A stretch of DNA of 64,000 nt from Lytechinus variegatus (lineage: Eukaryota > Echinodermata > Echinoidea > Temnopleuroida > Toxopneustidae): contig NC_054746.1 in NCBI RefSeq assembly GCF_018143015.1, positions 15,429,532 through 15,493,531 on the forward strand, given 5' to 3'. Position numbers and translations under genes: made by a program. Shown here piece by piece: positions 44,301 through 57,328 of this stretch. Under the pieces are notes generated by a model that saw nothing but the letters and a program-made list of their open reading frames with translations, ran no database searches and was not told the DNA's origin. Position 1 is the first letter of the stretch. Every line of letters begins with the position of its first letter.

Positions 44301-47300
44301 GACACCATCCCAGTTAAATATTGAATTAGGTTTTATTATAATAAGGAGGTAGTATAGTCATGGATTCAAACATTAGTATCTGTATGATGGTTAGAACTTT
44401 GCACAGTAAGACAAGTCATAAATATTCACATCAAATGTTACAACGTTTTCTCTGTAAAAATCGGGTCACGGTCAGTCGTAAGGTGTGCGGTTGGCATTTA
44501 GAATCAGTGTGTAGTGTGACTGCGGCAGCCACCTTGCTGTAGAATAGGGGCATTTTCGTTAAACTGCAGTGTGTAAAGTTGTGCTATGTAACATCAGTTA
44601 TTGTGAAAATGCCCATAGGATCCTCACGAGACAGGTCTTGTATACAAAAGGGAAATCGTTTGTTTAATTATGTAGCATGATGGCATGCTTTTCTCCTCAT
44701 GTGTTGCTTTGTTGGTATATCTAATGTGGCAAAGGTATCAGTAATATTCTCTGCCAAACGCTTGTAAGCATAAGGAATTATGTTTAAATAGTTTTGTGAG
44801 TAGTAGGTACATACCTCATGTCATAGACCAATACAGGTATCTCACACTCTTGTGGAAACATCAGGTTTAGATGATCCTTTTCATGACCAAACACATGCCC
44901 TCAAAAGAAAACATGGTGTACCGTGAAGCCTCCTTCGTGATTCATTCTTCGCCATGGAAATCTTCACAAGTTACTTCACTGTATCTATATTGTTGCTTTC
45001 TTTAGTCTGTGCACCACATTATGTCTCCAATGGGAACCTCACATCGTAGCGGTGGGATTCCTCTACTTGGCCGGTAGACTGTCCAAGAGTGACCTGATGG
45101 ACTGGTCAGGGAAGGCTACCAAGAACAGATGGTGGGAGCAACTGACCGAGGACATTTCCCTGGACATCATGGAAGGTCAGTAAATTGACACCTAGTTCGT
45201 TCATTGATTCTGTCTCGTATTGATTATTGCAATGGGCTCCTTTCTACAATTCCCTCTAATCAATTAGTTCATGTTCAACGACTACAAAATTGGGCAGCAT
45301 GATAAAATTTACAGGTTTCCCTTGATCATCCTTCCCAACCACTCTTTAATTCTCTTCACTTGGCTTCCTTTTAAACAGAGAATTACGTTCAAATTACTCT
45401 TGTCTACAAAACACTGAATAAACAGGCTCCACAGTATTTAAGTAACTGCTTGAATCTTTATACACCAACTAGAGCTCTTAGATCGGCCAGTGATCACCTT
45501 TGCCTCACATATTCATTAACTCGTACATTAGCTGGTGACAGAACTTTTACGGTGTCGGCTTCAAAATCCTGGAATGACATGCCACTAATAATAAGACAGT
45601 CTCCATCATTAGCAATCTAATGGGAAAAGTGCAGTACAAATAATAAGTAATAATAATAATAATTAACCTTGTTATAATAACAAATTTGCAATAACAGTCA
45701 AAAGCTACTGAAATCCTTTAATCTGATTGGCTGATGGGAAGTTTGTTACAGAAATTGTACATTTGTTATTATAATAGTCTTGATGAAACGGGACTCTGGT
45801 CTACACCCACTTTGTCTACTTTCTTTTTGGTCTCTTCCCACATAGTCTTATCCTAGTTTGTCAGCAGCCAGTTAGTCTACCCGTTTAGTCCAATATCCAC
45901 TTGGTCCAACACCACCCATTTAGTTTGATATTCTATTTATGAACCATATTTCATTTAACATAAAAGTGCAAAATAATTAGTAGACGAAGTGGAAATTTGT
46001 CCGATTAGGCCTTGTACTAAATCAGAGTAAGTGGGTGTTAGACTAAGTTTAGTGTAGACCAAACAGTGATTAGATCAAATTTAGACCAAATGGGTTTAGC
46101 CCATGTGGTATTATTAGACCATCTGATAATTCCACTAAGTGGGTATTAGACCAAGTGTAGTGTGGACCACACAGAAATTAGACCAAATGGGCTTAGCCCA
46201 AGTGGTTCTAGACTATATAAGAAGTAGACCAACTGTTTGTAGACCAAGTGAATATAAACTTGATTGCAAGGCGAGGGTCGGGATTCTCTCTATATCAATA
46301 TACATACATTGCAACATACTTTGTTGTGGTTGTATAGTTTCTCCTTAAAAATTTGTTTAAAGAGAAATTCCAGTAGTTGCAGTTAACACTGATTTCATGA
46401 GAAAGTCTGTAAAACAAGACTTAATTGCCAGTATATCATCGAGGATCTAGATCTGGTACAGTTATATTAACTGGACTTTGTGAAATCTTGAAATCTACGC
46501 TGAAAAATGTTCACACCGAAAATCCCCAACACAGATAAGCGCACGTGGGACAATGTATAATTATTGCTTAGGGCGTCGGGCACGACGCCCTACCCGAATC
46601 CCGTGCTTATTTGCTGATTTCTCAGCAATTACACAATTTCTTCCAGAATCCTTTGGCACATGCGTTTTATTTATACAAACAGACACTTTAGTGGTCATTT
46701 CATTGGATTCTGTACGAACTCATTTTGATATCGTTACCAAAACTAGCATTTACCTTTAAAATTTATTTTGAATTCATGATTATATTTTTCCAAATGCTTT
46801 ATTTCTTATCTATTTTTATGTAGAAATTTGTCACAAGTTGCTAGACTTGTATGCTGCTGGTCAGCACAAAGGACCTGGCTCTCAGGGTACTCCTACTAAG
46901 GCTCCTCCTAAAAGACCTAAACCAGTAAGTACTCCAACTCTCAAAAGCAACGGTCACACCAACCAAAGCTACTCAAGCCCATTCAAAGCTATTTATATTA
47001 TATTGACTGGTTTTGAGGGAGATGTATTTCCCAAAGTAGTCTCATATTGCCCAAATCTTAACGCGGGTATTACAGGTCTACTGATGGAAATATAATGTAG
47101 TGTCTCCCAAAAATTGAAGCCAGTCAATATCATCATTATTACTTGTAGACCTACAGCCGTATGATAAATTCAAGCTATTATTTGTAGCAATTTATATCTG
47201 TTTGCCTGTTGGTACTTCCGAATTCAGGATATTCATGAACTTGATGAAGTAATCGTGTCTAAGTAATTATGAAGTAATCGTATCTAAGTTTAAACAAATC

Positions 47301-50300
47301 CTGTACTTGAAATTTTGATAAATGATTATCAACCCAAGATAGTTAATCCTGTCATTTGTTTGTGTGTTTGATTATATATGTGTGTTTCTTATCTATGACT
47401 GATTTGATATTTTTTTCCTTTTATTTATTTCACAGAAACCAGCCCAAGATGGAGGCCACGGAGGTAAGACATACTAGGGATTTTAAGAAAACATTGTATC
47501 AAGAGTGCAATAATTCTTTGTTGATTGATTTTTTTTTATCCAGTAAAGATTTTGTTAGCATTTCACCATAGGTTCAAACATGAAATGTATTTATTTTAAT
47601 GAGTTCTGTAATATTACACTCAGGATTTTTCATTCTTGGCATTGATATTGAATTGCTACCAACATTGTTTGTACATCCAGCCCCAAAGTTTCAACTACTA
47701 CAGGCATAGTAAATTAAGAGCATTACTACTTGTCATATAAACTACATAAAAAGAGGCAAATCATTTTAGGAAAGGGGTCTGGATATACATACTTTACGGC
47801 ATAACCCTTGGAATATTTGGGGGTATTTGTTATTCCGAAGGTTCGTGATTTTGAGGGTTCCAATAACTCCAAAGGTTCGTTATTCCAAACGTGCGATAGT
47901 CCAAAAATAGAAGGGTCATTCATCTAAAAAAGTCAGTACACACAAACACACCCACGCATCCACACACTGACAAGCTAATACAATCATAAAAATTATAGTG
48001 TGTTATTGATTGATATGTATGCTCCTAGCCTACTCCTCACCTTATCTGCATCTTCATCAGGATTAGCCATGTAGGACGTAGAAATAATAATTATGGTAAG
48101 AGGACACTAAAAGGCAGGAAAAAACAGCCATGCCTGTACTTGCAGTAGGGGAAGGCGGGGTAAGTTGAGCATAGGGGCAAGTTGAGCCACCAGCCCCAGG
48201 CCAATAATGAATGAGTCAGACATTGTGGTGGTGTCATGTATTGATGACCCATAGCATAACCCTTAACCCCACCACATTGTTTTCCACTGTGAAACAAAAA
48301 GTAGTTTTTTAGAGGGAAAAATATGAATTTCAGCCAAAAAAGTAAACAAGAGTGTGAAATAGATAAGTGCTTTATACACACACACGTCTTTAAATATAGT
48401 AAAGACATGATAACAACATTGTTAGTCCAGGTATGGATCTTCATTCTTGTCATAGTCTTTTATATGATGGATGCATAATAAATGTGTGGATACAAAATTA
48501 TCGCACTAAGTTTGGACTGGGGTAAGTTGAGCCAAACAGCATGGGGCAAGTTGAGCCATGGTAATTCTTATGGTAATGTATCTTAAAAATCAAACAAACC
48601 ATAAAAATCTATTGAAATGCAGGCTGAAAGGAGCAAATTTACATGACTGTTTTTTTCCTTTTAAAGGATGTTAGTATTTATAGAGAATTAGCAAGTGAAA
48701 AGACTTTAAACAAAAAATTGACATGCTGGTTCTTCCCCCATACATTTTGTACATAGTTTTTGTGGCTCAACTTACCCCAGACGGTGGCACAACTTACCCC
48801 ATATATGGGGCAAGTTGAGCCATTTGACATCGGTTTTTTTCAAAGGTCACGATGACTTTCAGTGTGGGGGTAGAAAGTTATATGTAGGTGAAAAACATTT
48901 CCCAAGAATCAAATTTAAAGGCAAGGTACTTATTTCTACAATAGTACTAGTCATATCAAATCTAACATGCAAAATGCAAAAAGTGTCACAACTTACCCCG
49001 CCTTCCCCTACATATTAAGAAAAATAATCTCTGAAATTTAAAGTATAATATATCCTTTATTAATCTTCTCAAAACAATTGAACAAATAAAACATAAAAAT
49101 ATTTCATATATCTTAGTTCTAGCAGTGTGAGAAGTTAGCTAAATAAATAGCTAGTTAAGAGGAATGAGACATTGCCTCGCTAATTTGCTGAAATCCAGCC
49201 CCTGTAATTTCAGATAATGCACGATTTAGATAAAATTCGAAGCCATCCTGTCTTTTAGAGTTTGCTATATTTTTATATGTCAAACTTTAGAATTACCATT
49301 TAAAAAAAACATGTCTTCATTCAAAGAAATCCTTAAAATCCGTTTAGCAGAGTTTGCTGAAAGTAATTAACCTATTGGAGGCATAATTGTCAGTGTCCTC
49401 CATTGTGAGTAATGCTATGGTCAAGCCACTGCTCACCAACTTGTCGTCGACTACTGACATATAATCGGAATGGGTTTCAGCTCTTGAAAAAGGTTTTCTG
49501 AAGTCGGCAAATGGTTGACAGTGTTTGGCTACATGTCCTCTCGAATATTTTGATCAGCATCAGGTTTTTGCCGATCAGATTATCAGAAGTCGGCGACTGG
49601 TTTTCACTAATGTGTGGCTCTGATGTAAACAACTATCTGAAAATTCAACACCTGATGTGATGTATAAGGCAACAGCTTGTCTGATATATGTACAAAGTAA
49701 TCATTTCACCACTCTTTGCTGGGGAAATGAAAATAAACAAACTATAGAAACATATAAATCGTAAATATCCTTTCATTGTGACGGAACAATATTCTAAAAC
49801 ACCACAGAATATTAAACTCAACAACTTGTTTGTTCTTATCTGTATGATCGTTGAGTCAGCAAAATACCAGGATTGGCACATCATGCTAACTTGAAGAGTG
49901 AGCTACGACAAACGTGTAAAGTGGCTTGAAGTATTAATTGATATTTAATTCATTTTTGAAGGAGTCTAAAGATAATGATATACTATATCTTAGAGAGTTT
50001 ATTCCAGTCGAGTATGGTTGATACAAAGAAAGTGTCCTGGAAGGCACTTGCTTTGTGATGGATCTGTCTGAATTTTATTGGGTTGTGTCTTGTAGATTCA
50101 CCCTTCTAAAAATTATAACAGCACTTGATGGATTAAAAAAGCTTTGTGACCAATCCTTGTCTGATCAAAGAGATTTGCATGATAGAAAGTGCTGATGTTT
50201 TTTCATGTTAAAAATGTACGTCAGGAAGTTTGATTTTGTATGTTCTGGACCAGTGGTCACACAGCTAAAAATATTTGTATCAAAATTATAACAGGAGTGA

Positions 50301-53300
50301 TATCCAACGGTTACATCTTACAGTCTTTAGTTAATGTCAGAGATGTTTCTGAAGCTTGATGTAGACAGGGACATTTGTCTTCCATAATGAGAGCTCTTGT
50401 AATATCCTGGGTCAAATAAGCATATTCTTTTAATTCGAGTTGCTGCTGTTCATATCATGAATGCCACTTACTGAGAGTGGATCGTTTTCATTGTGTTACT
50501 GTAAGTTAGACGTAGGTTTCACATTTTCTTCTGTGTGAAAGATCGTTGGTCTATATTATGTAAGATTTGCTGAAATGAACAGCTGCATTCCACAATGAGA
50601 TGAGATTTCTGTCTCCTCATTTTCAAATTCTGTACAAATTTGATTGATCTGGTGTTCCAGCTCTCTCCATTTTCTCCTTCTGGTGCTCCTATCTTTACGT
50701 TTATTATATTTTTACTTTGAGTTTCGGCTATTCATGTCCCAAATGCAAACTACTGAGAGTGGATCGTTTTCATTGTGTTCCTGTAGGTTAGACGTAGGTT
50801 TCACATTTTCTTCTGTGTGAAAGATCGTTGGTCTATATTATGTATGTTTTGCTGAAATGAACTGCTGCATTCCACGAGAGCAAATTCCTGTCTTCTTATT
50901 CAAGTTTTCTATGAACTGGAATGATCCGGCGTTCCAACTCTCTCCATTTTCTCCTTCTTCTGGGGCGCCTATCTCCTCTCTCTACCCTCTGAAGATTGTT
51001 CAGGGTTCTACCCTCCTCCACCCTGCTGCATTCCATAATGAGAGCAGATTACTGTCTCCTAATTTTCAAATTCTCTACGAATTTGATTGATCTGGTGTTC
51101 CAACTCTCCATTTTCTCCTTCTTCTGGGGCGCCTATCTCCTCGCTCTACCCTCTGAAGATTGTTCAGGGTTCTACTCTCCTCCAACATGCCTGCCCTTTG
51201 GATTTTTCTGACTTCGCCACAGATAATTTCAGTTTCGAACTTACAAAACTTATTTCAGTTTTTTATTTACAAATCTTCATTTCACGACTAGCAAAAATAA
51301 TTTCATTTTTGGATTCACGAACATTCATAGTAACAAACCTTATTTCATTGTCAGATTAAAGAACCTTTGAAATAATGAACTTTTATTTTGGATTGAGGAA
51401 CCTTTATAATAATAAACTTTTTTTCATTTTTTTACTAACGAAATTCGAGGTATATCTTACATGTATTTTTTATATTTTACAATCTACATGTTTGGGAATA
51501 ACGAACCTTCAGGATGACAGGCTGTAACCGAATATTCAATATTTCTGGGAATATGGAGATAGGTAATAATCATCTAGGAAGAACTTATTTCAGTTTTGAT
51601 CATGTACTGAAGAAATTGTCCATAAAAAGCATATTGCCCCTAGTTCCCAGTCTGGTTGTTTCCCTTGATTCATATGTTTTGATGTATCATGTATTTTTCA
51701 TTTTGTAGATCCAAAAGCAAAGATGATCAAACAAGAACACCCGAGAGAGAAACAGAGACCACCACCTCCTCCTCCCCCATCAAGTGGATCGGCTCCCCCA
51801 TCTCATCCTGCTCATGCTGCTGTTAAACATGAAAGGCGCCAAGCATCACCGGCACCACCTCCTCCTCCCCGTGCGCATACCAGTGGATATCCATCATCTA
51901 GTACTCACCACCCCCATCAGGGTCCTTCAGCCCCACCACCACCACAGCAACCTGCTCACCAGCAGGCACCACCTCATCAAGCACCGCCAATCCAGGCACC
52001 TCCTCACCAAGCACCTCCACAGCAGGTACCTCCTCCACAGGCACCACATGTCCCTCATCAGGTACCACACCCAGCCCCACATTTACCAGCACACCCAGTA
52101 TCTACACCAGTCCCCCCTCCTGGGGCACCGCTGCACCAGCCCCCTCCAACCCAGCACCATCAACCCCCAGTTGGGCATCATCAACCACCCCAACAAACTG
52201 TACCAACCCCTGCACCACAGGTCCCACCACCACCGGCTACAGTGGCGCACCCAAATCCTTATCAGCAGGTACCAGCCTACACACCCCAGAATCCCCCTGC
52301 ATCTACATTTGCAGCACCTCAATACAGTAATCCGCACTATTCCACTGGATCTGTACAGCCACCCACTTTTCCACCAGCCACAAAACCTCAACCAGTGATT
52401 CCCCCTCCAGTACCCATTCCAGCCCCTGCTCCAGCACCTGTTCGAGCTCCACCTCCTGCTCCAGGTCCTCCTCCCGTCTCAAGTTCAGGCCATCAGCCAT
52501 CTTCTCAGCCACCATATCAGATACCAGGGCAGTTTATGAATCACCCTCCACCTCCAACTTTACCACACACCTACACCAGGCCGCCACCAGTGACGACACC
52601 AGCCCAACAGTACCAACAGCCGCCGCCTGCACCTTCAGCTGTACCCCAGCAACCACCCATGTACCGGCCACCTCCACCACCTGCAAGACCGCCAGCACCA
52701 GGAATACCCCAAACGACACCTAGCATGCCACCACAGTTTCCTCCTCGGCAATTACCTCCAGTGCAGCTGCCTCCAAATCAAGCACCACCCAGCTTACCCA
52801 ATCAGTATCAACCTCCTACACCTCCTATTCCTACTCCTCCTACCAGTCAGTATCGGCCTCACACGCCACCAGTGTCCCATCCAGCAGCGCAACCCCAGTA
52901 CAGCTTCTCAAGATCCCAGTCAGGGGAGACACCCACAGCAACTCCTCCTGCCCCTCCTCCTCCCGGCATAGCACCACCCAACTACAGACCGCCACCCAGC
53001 GGCCAGCCAGCACCCGGTCAGCCCCCTGTTGATGAGTCCATGATGAGTATTGCCCAGGAATATGCTGCCAAGCAGCTCCAGAGTATGGGGGTGCCTCGCA
53101 GTGTGGCCATGCAACCGGTTACCCGATTTGGTGGGCCACAGTCACAGCAGAGTTCCAGCAATCAACCGCCTGGGACAGTAGGTAAACAGCAGCAGCAGCA
53201 AGGAAACTTCAATTCTGGCCTTGCTACTGTTCGTATCACTGGTCGTGAAATGATGGGCAGGAGGCCATCACATGGTGGTGGCAGTGGCGGCGGCGCAGGT

Positions 53301-53324
53301 GGTGCAGGTAGTTCCTACAGATGA
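41168..53324 (+). CDS. CCNK: Cyclin K, 8 coding exons, 809 residues
   Basis: Nuclear cyclin that activates CDK12 and CDK13, which phosphorylate the RNA polymerase II C-terminal domain and sustain transcription of long and DNA-repair genes. Exons: 41168-41304, 41782-41863, 43506-43637, 43849-44012, 45006-45175, 46824-46924, 47436-47463, 51709-53324; all GT-AG. They total 2430 nt, an exact multiple of three. Cyclin box 1 covers about residues 20-140 ([32 protein letters not shown]) and box 2 about 150-255 ([37 protein letters not shown]). Residues from about 275 are proline-, glutamine- and histidine-rich, ending in a Gly/Ser tail. The start at [11 protein letters not shown] lacks the roughly 20-residue N-terminal extension of the human protein; an in-frame TAA lies just upstream. 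LCTTL and KKCKDII point to cyclin K rather than cyclin T or L. Confidence 0.95.
41782..41863 (+). CDS. CCNK: CCNK coding exon 2
   Basis: Encodes [20 protein letters not shown] and FKEFPRY, helix 1-2 of cyclin box 1. Acceptor atgcag, donor gtaagt, ends in phase 0. Confidence 0.95.
42290..42565 (+). mobile_element. LINE 3' fragment in CCNK intron 2
   Basis: Reads [15 protein letters not shown] and, in another frame, [16 protein letters not shown] followed by a stop, then a gcgctatacatatttatcat tail with ATT repeats. Confidence 0.75.
42826..43080 (+). mobile_element. tRNA-derived SINE
   Basis: An A-box-like stretch (tggtggtcttgtgg, 42833) and a B box (ggttcaaatcc, 42857-42867) lie only 24 bp apart, so about 20 bp of the tRNA-like head is lost. 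The body ends with gatggcgctatgtaaatgcc and ATT repeats, like the LINE tails at 2641 and 42526. Confidence 0.8.
43506..43637 (+). CDS. CCNK: CCNK coding exon 3
   Basis: Encodes [20 protein letters not shown] through FGDDPK, the cyclin-box core that contacts the kinase. Acceptor tacag, donor gtgaga, phase 0 at both ends. Confidence 0.97.
43849..44012 (+). CDS. CCNK: CCNK coding exon 4
   Basis: Encodes [20 protein letters not shown] through [12 protein letters not shown]. Acceptor atacag, donor gtaaac, ends in phase 2. Confidence 0.97.
45006..45175 (+). CDS. CCNK: CCNK coding exon 5
   Basis: Encodes [20 protein letters not shown] through [16 protein letters not shown], in cyclin box 2. Acceptor tttag, donor gtcagt, ends in phase 1. 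Confidence 0.96.
45195..45622 (+). mobile_element. LINE reverse-transcriptase relic in CCNK intron 5
   Basis: Frames give [20 protein letters not shown], then [27 protein letters not shown] and [20 protein letters not shown]. These are the Y-C-N, L-.K.AP.YL and W-N-.-.P blocks of CR1/Rex-type LINEs. Shifted and stopped; it begins within about 20 bp of the exon 5 donor. Confidence 0.85.
45785..46270. repeat. tagaccaa(a/g)tggg repeat in inverted halves
   Basis: The left half repeats ggtct/agtctacccgtttagtcc-type units; the right half repeats tagaccaaatgggtttagccc units in the other orientation. Confidence 0.65.
46824..46924 (+). CDS. CCNK: CCNK coding exon 6
   Basis: Encodes [17 protein letters not shown], the end of cyclin box 2, then a basic stretch KAPPKRPKP. 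Acceptor atgtag, donor gtaagt, ends in phase 0. Confidence 0.93.
47436..47463 (+). CDS. CCNK: CCNK coding exon 7 (micro-exon)
   Basis: A 28-nt exon (KPAQDGGHG plus one base) between acceptor tttcacag and donor gtaaga. Its length is what brings the final exon into frame. It may be alternatively used. Confidence 0.75.
48146..49010. mobile_element. 865-bp TA-flanked MITE (ggggaaggcggggtaagttg)
   Basis: ggggaaggcggggtaagttg starts at 48148 and its exact inverse ends at 49008; TA lies on both sides, as in Tc1/mariner insertions. Several inner ggggcaagttgagcc copies in both orientations. In CCNK intron 7. Confidence 0.8.
50450..51190. repeat. tandem/complex repeat in CCNK intron 7
   Basis: ctgagagtggatcgttttca with 110 bp more occurs at about 50472 and 50753. 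A second module (gctgcattcca, gatctggtgttcca, ctccattttctccttc) occurs three times, at about 50583, 50865 and 51022. Confidence 0.75.
51709..53324 (+). CDS. CCNK: CCNK coding exon 8, proline-rich tail
   Basis: Opens [19 protein letters not shown] after acceptor ttttgtag and stays open for 1616 nt to TGA at 53322. The product is a low-complexity run of PPP, APP, QPP and PHQ blocks, then a helical patch ([20 protein letters not shown]) and a Gly/Ser end ([11 protein letters not shown]). A proline-rich tail is typical of cyclin K; this one is probably disordered. Overlapping frames here are shadows. Confidence 0.95.
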
Positions 53325-55116
53325 AGCTCATGAGTTCAACTGAACTTCCGTTATTGTTTTAGGTCAAGGTAAAATTTTTGGTTCATTGTATATCATATAA
53401 TTGCTGTAATATATGAAGCCTCTTTTAGAGAGGGAGGAAAAACATAAGTTGTATGCAGTATAACTTCCAGCTAAAAACTCACGATAACAAATCTACTTGT
53501 TTACACAATTTAAAAGGGCAGGTCCAAACTTTAAAATAATCTAAAATGATAAATTATAACTACCGGTATGCATTCTACACATCATTTATGTTGAAAATCG
53601 TAGCCGTTTGTAAAATAAAGAAAAAAACTTTTCGAATATTTCATCAGAAGATTTTTCTTAATGTGAGTTTTGAAGTGTCATGACCGCCTTCATTGACTAC
53701 AGAAAACCTTGCCTTGCAACTTCAATCTAGTGCTGCACACTATGCGACGCGATTGCACAAATATCCGATTACCATAAGTTGCCAATCGTATCTCCGTGCA
53801 ATCACATTGCATGCCAGCACACATATTGCAACAGCTCTGCAACGAGCTGCATATCCATCGTGCCTCTTAAACAGTTTAAGTGTGATTTTAAGTCAAACTC
53901 CCCAATAGCGTATCCAGCATCAACTATGACTAAGAAATGTGTAGGCCTAGACACAGGCATAATACTATTGTCCCCAGACAATTTGGCCTTTGTAATTGGT
54001 AGGATCTGATGCGGGATACGCGCCTGCTATCAGCTTAAAATCCCATTTACTTTTGGTAGATGATGCATCACTACATTGGTCAGATCATGATTAGATGATG
54101 CACACTATTAATGAGGTTACACATTAGATACCAAGTGCATATTGGTGTTTAATTGCAGCTTAGTCACACTTAACTCATTGTGAAAACCTGTCCTGGTGCA
54201 TCATATCAATATCTGCTTTTTTTTAATAGCTTGTGTGTCTTGAGGTGAAAGGTCACTCAATTATGATTATCCCCCAATTCATTATGTACATGTTTTATTT
54301 GACATGTGTGTTGTATTGAAAATAATGGTTTAGTTTGTTACACATTTAACACACGTTTCTCTAATAATTTATTACACATTAATTTACCTTTCTTTTTAGA
54401 CCAAGTAAATGTGGAGGTTAAGTTCTATCATGTACATGTAGAAATTGTATACATAATTATATAGAATGGCAATGATTTCACTGAATGAGAAGGGCGGTGT
54501 GCATTTCAGATTTCAAATGAAATAACAAAAATTCAGATGGATGGAGGCCTCTCTTCATATTGTTTTTAGTCTATCATGTGTGAAGTATAAATATTGAAAT
54601 TTCACATGCTAAAAGAAGAAGAGCTTAACTTTTTATTTTATGAAATCTATAGTGATTTAGCTCTGATAAAAGATTGATTCTTGGATTTGTTTTTTATCTG
54701 GAATGCACAGAATAAGAAGGTAATTTCGTGAACATACATACCTACATGCTTTCATAAATTTTATGGTCTGGACAAGTTGCATGATCATTGGATAACAGCC
54801 AATGTAGATGGGATTTGGATATTGCTTGTGTATATTGTCCTAAATATTTTACCAACGTACCAATGATTATGAGAAGTTTGTTGGATGTGAATAAATAATT
54901 TATTCACTTCATAGACAATCCTGCTTCTTAGATAATAAGAGAAAGCAACAAAATGTATATATTATTTGTTATGATCCCTTATTTTTCACATGCAAATGAA
55001 AATTTTAGAGCATTTTTTTATTTGAGATATTCTCAAATCTTTGTAAAACCCCACTTTGATTTGTCTCTTACCTGTATGCAAAGGAGGTTGGACCTGCCCG
55101 ACATGTACTTTATATT

Positions 55117-55335
55117 AGGGACAGTGATTTTCCTGGTAAATCAAAACAGAAATTATTTTTGGTTGTCTACTTTTTTACTTTTCATATCATATTTCATGGA
55201 ATTTACCTTTGCAAACAGAATTCATGCTATTGCCGTGTACAAAACAGGATCTCCATTTAAGATCCAGATTGAAACAGAATTGTAGGTTTTCAGAGATGGA
55301 AATGACCATGTTTTGAATGGACAATCTCTGTCCCT
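55117..55335. mobile_element. MITE with gacagtgattttcc ends, copy 2
   Basis: agggacagtgattttcct at the left, gacaatctctgtccct at the right. Interior related to 38363-38555. Confidence 0.65.
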
Positions 55336-55494
55336 GCCTAAGGTCTTTGATTGTACTATATGGTTTACTTTGTTTTCATGATTGTTTTATTTCTTGAAAA
55401 AAGAATGTAAGACCAGCAGCTGAGAAGATTCATTCAAGTTACAGGACCATAGCAGTTGACCTCATTTATTGATGGTGGTAGGCCCTGAACCTCA

Positions 55495-55640
55495 CAAACA
55501 TGGCTTCCTGTCTGGTTTGAGCTGGGATTTTCTTGACAGAATCACACAATCAGTTACATCACTACCAAGAGATCTATTTTTCAGTGTACAGCGAAGGGCA
55601 CTGGACACAGGTGTGCATGGTATACAACTTACCACAATGT
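55495..55640. repeat. dispersed repeat, inverse partner of 59620-59765
   Basis: gagctggg, tcttgacagaatcacaca, gacctattttt-like and gggcactggacac blocks match the inverse of 59620-59765. Confidence 0.65.
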
Positions 55641-57328
55641 AAGTGCTCTAAGAATGATGTTAATGATATTTGTGTAGCCTAAAGTATGTGAGACAATGCA
55701 ATCGGTTTTCCAGAAATTATGGACTGAGGGCTGTAACCTTTGTGAAAATATTGGGTGGCAATTTTCTCCATATCAGGATTTTCTCTCCTTTTTCTTTCAA
55801 TGACTGTAATCCTTTATCTTTACTGGTAATTATACCCATTTCTGTATCGTTTTTGTTGGCTATGTGTTAATCCATTGACAATAGTCTTCTTTATATATCT
55901 CCAAGTACTATTGTTCTAGCTATTGCTCAAACTTTATCTCTGTTTCACATTGTTGCAACATGATAGTTGCCATGGCTGATTTAATAATGTGCTAAGAAGA
56001 TAAACAATTTTTACAACAAATTTATATATACAGACATAATTATATATTGATATAATTATTTTTAATGCAGCGCAATGATAGAGCAATGTGAATTCTTTTG
56101 CAATATATATTCTCCTTTTCTGTATGTGTTATTTTTTGGTCAGACTAATTTGAAATTAATATTTCAAACTTTATCGCGTTCATTTCACCATGAACCTACA
56201 TGAACCTCATGTTTGTGCCGAGTTTGTATCCATCATGAAATCACAGAATGTGAAGAGATAATGTGGACTGCACGGATGTTAAGATATGTGATGATCAAGG
56301 TAGAGTCGCAACATAGGTTTGTCTGCCCAAATCTTCAAATTCGGATAAAGAATTTCACTCATTTTTATGAGGGTTGTGCACTTTAATGGTTTTTCCACAA
56401 TGTGTTAAAAAAATGCTTCTTCAATCAGAGCAATATATTTAAGTCTGGAATCTTGATTCAGAAGTGCAATGTCAAATTTTGATTTTCTGGAGCCTTGCCA
56501 GTGTAGTGTTTCAAGTTGACCCATATTGATATTTGAAATATTGATGGAGCGGTTTAGACAATATGGGTTTGGAGCTCAGTGGCATTAATCAAGATTGATT
56601 AAAAAACTGGTTTGCACTCCCAAATCGACACAGGTAACCATTTGTTCCACGCAAAGAGAAGAGAGAGCAACGTATTTTAACAGAAATTTGTTTTTTACAG
56701 TTGCATATGATATCTTAATATTTTAATAATGTTTGGAATCTGGTAATGTTGCGATATTCTTCAGGTAGGACAAGGAATGGTGTTCCGTTCAGCTTACGCA
56801 TGATATCCAGAGCTCTTCAAAACCTCATGCAAGTCACACACTTTTGGGGCTCACAAATGCTGATATCTTGTGAGAGTGTTGGCCCCATCATGGTGACATT
56901 AGAGGAATCCTCATGGATCTAGTTCCAGTTGGTCTTTTTTGTCTTTTCCAGCCATTTGATATTTCTCTGTGTTAATTGGATGTTCGCGGAGTTATTTGAC
57001 TCAGATGAAATGAAAGGCATGTCTTGGTTTTACAGAGTCAATAAAGGCTATTTTCTGCTCCTCATGCATGCCAGTATTGTCACCAAGAGGGAAACTATAT
57101 ACATTTCATGCATTTTCTGGCGTAGTCTATAACTCTACTTATTAAACCACAATGCACTTGTTTGAATTCTAATAAGGCAGATTGTTGAATTCTTTGTCAA
57201 CATGTGTCCAGGAAGAAAATTCTCTTTGGAATGAAATTTGAATAGATTTCCTGTTCAGAGGATACTTCATCATGTTCAGGTATTCAGAAATGTTATCCCT
57301 TGAAGTGAGGCGAAGTTACTTTGTTTAA

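Noticed and set aside
51784..53114. Other long frames on both strands across the cyclin K last exon
   Set aside because: They are shadows of the Pro/Gln/His-rich coding sequence; only the frame continuous with exons 1-7 is supported.
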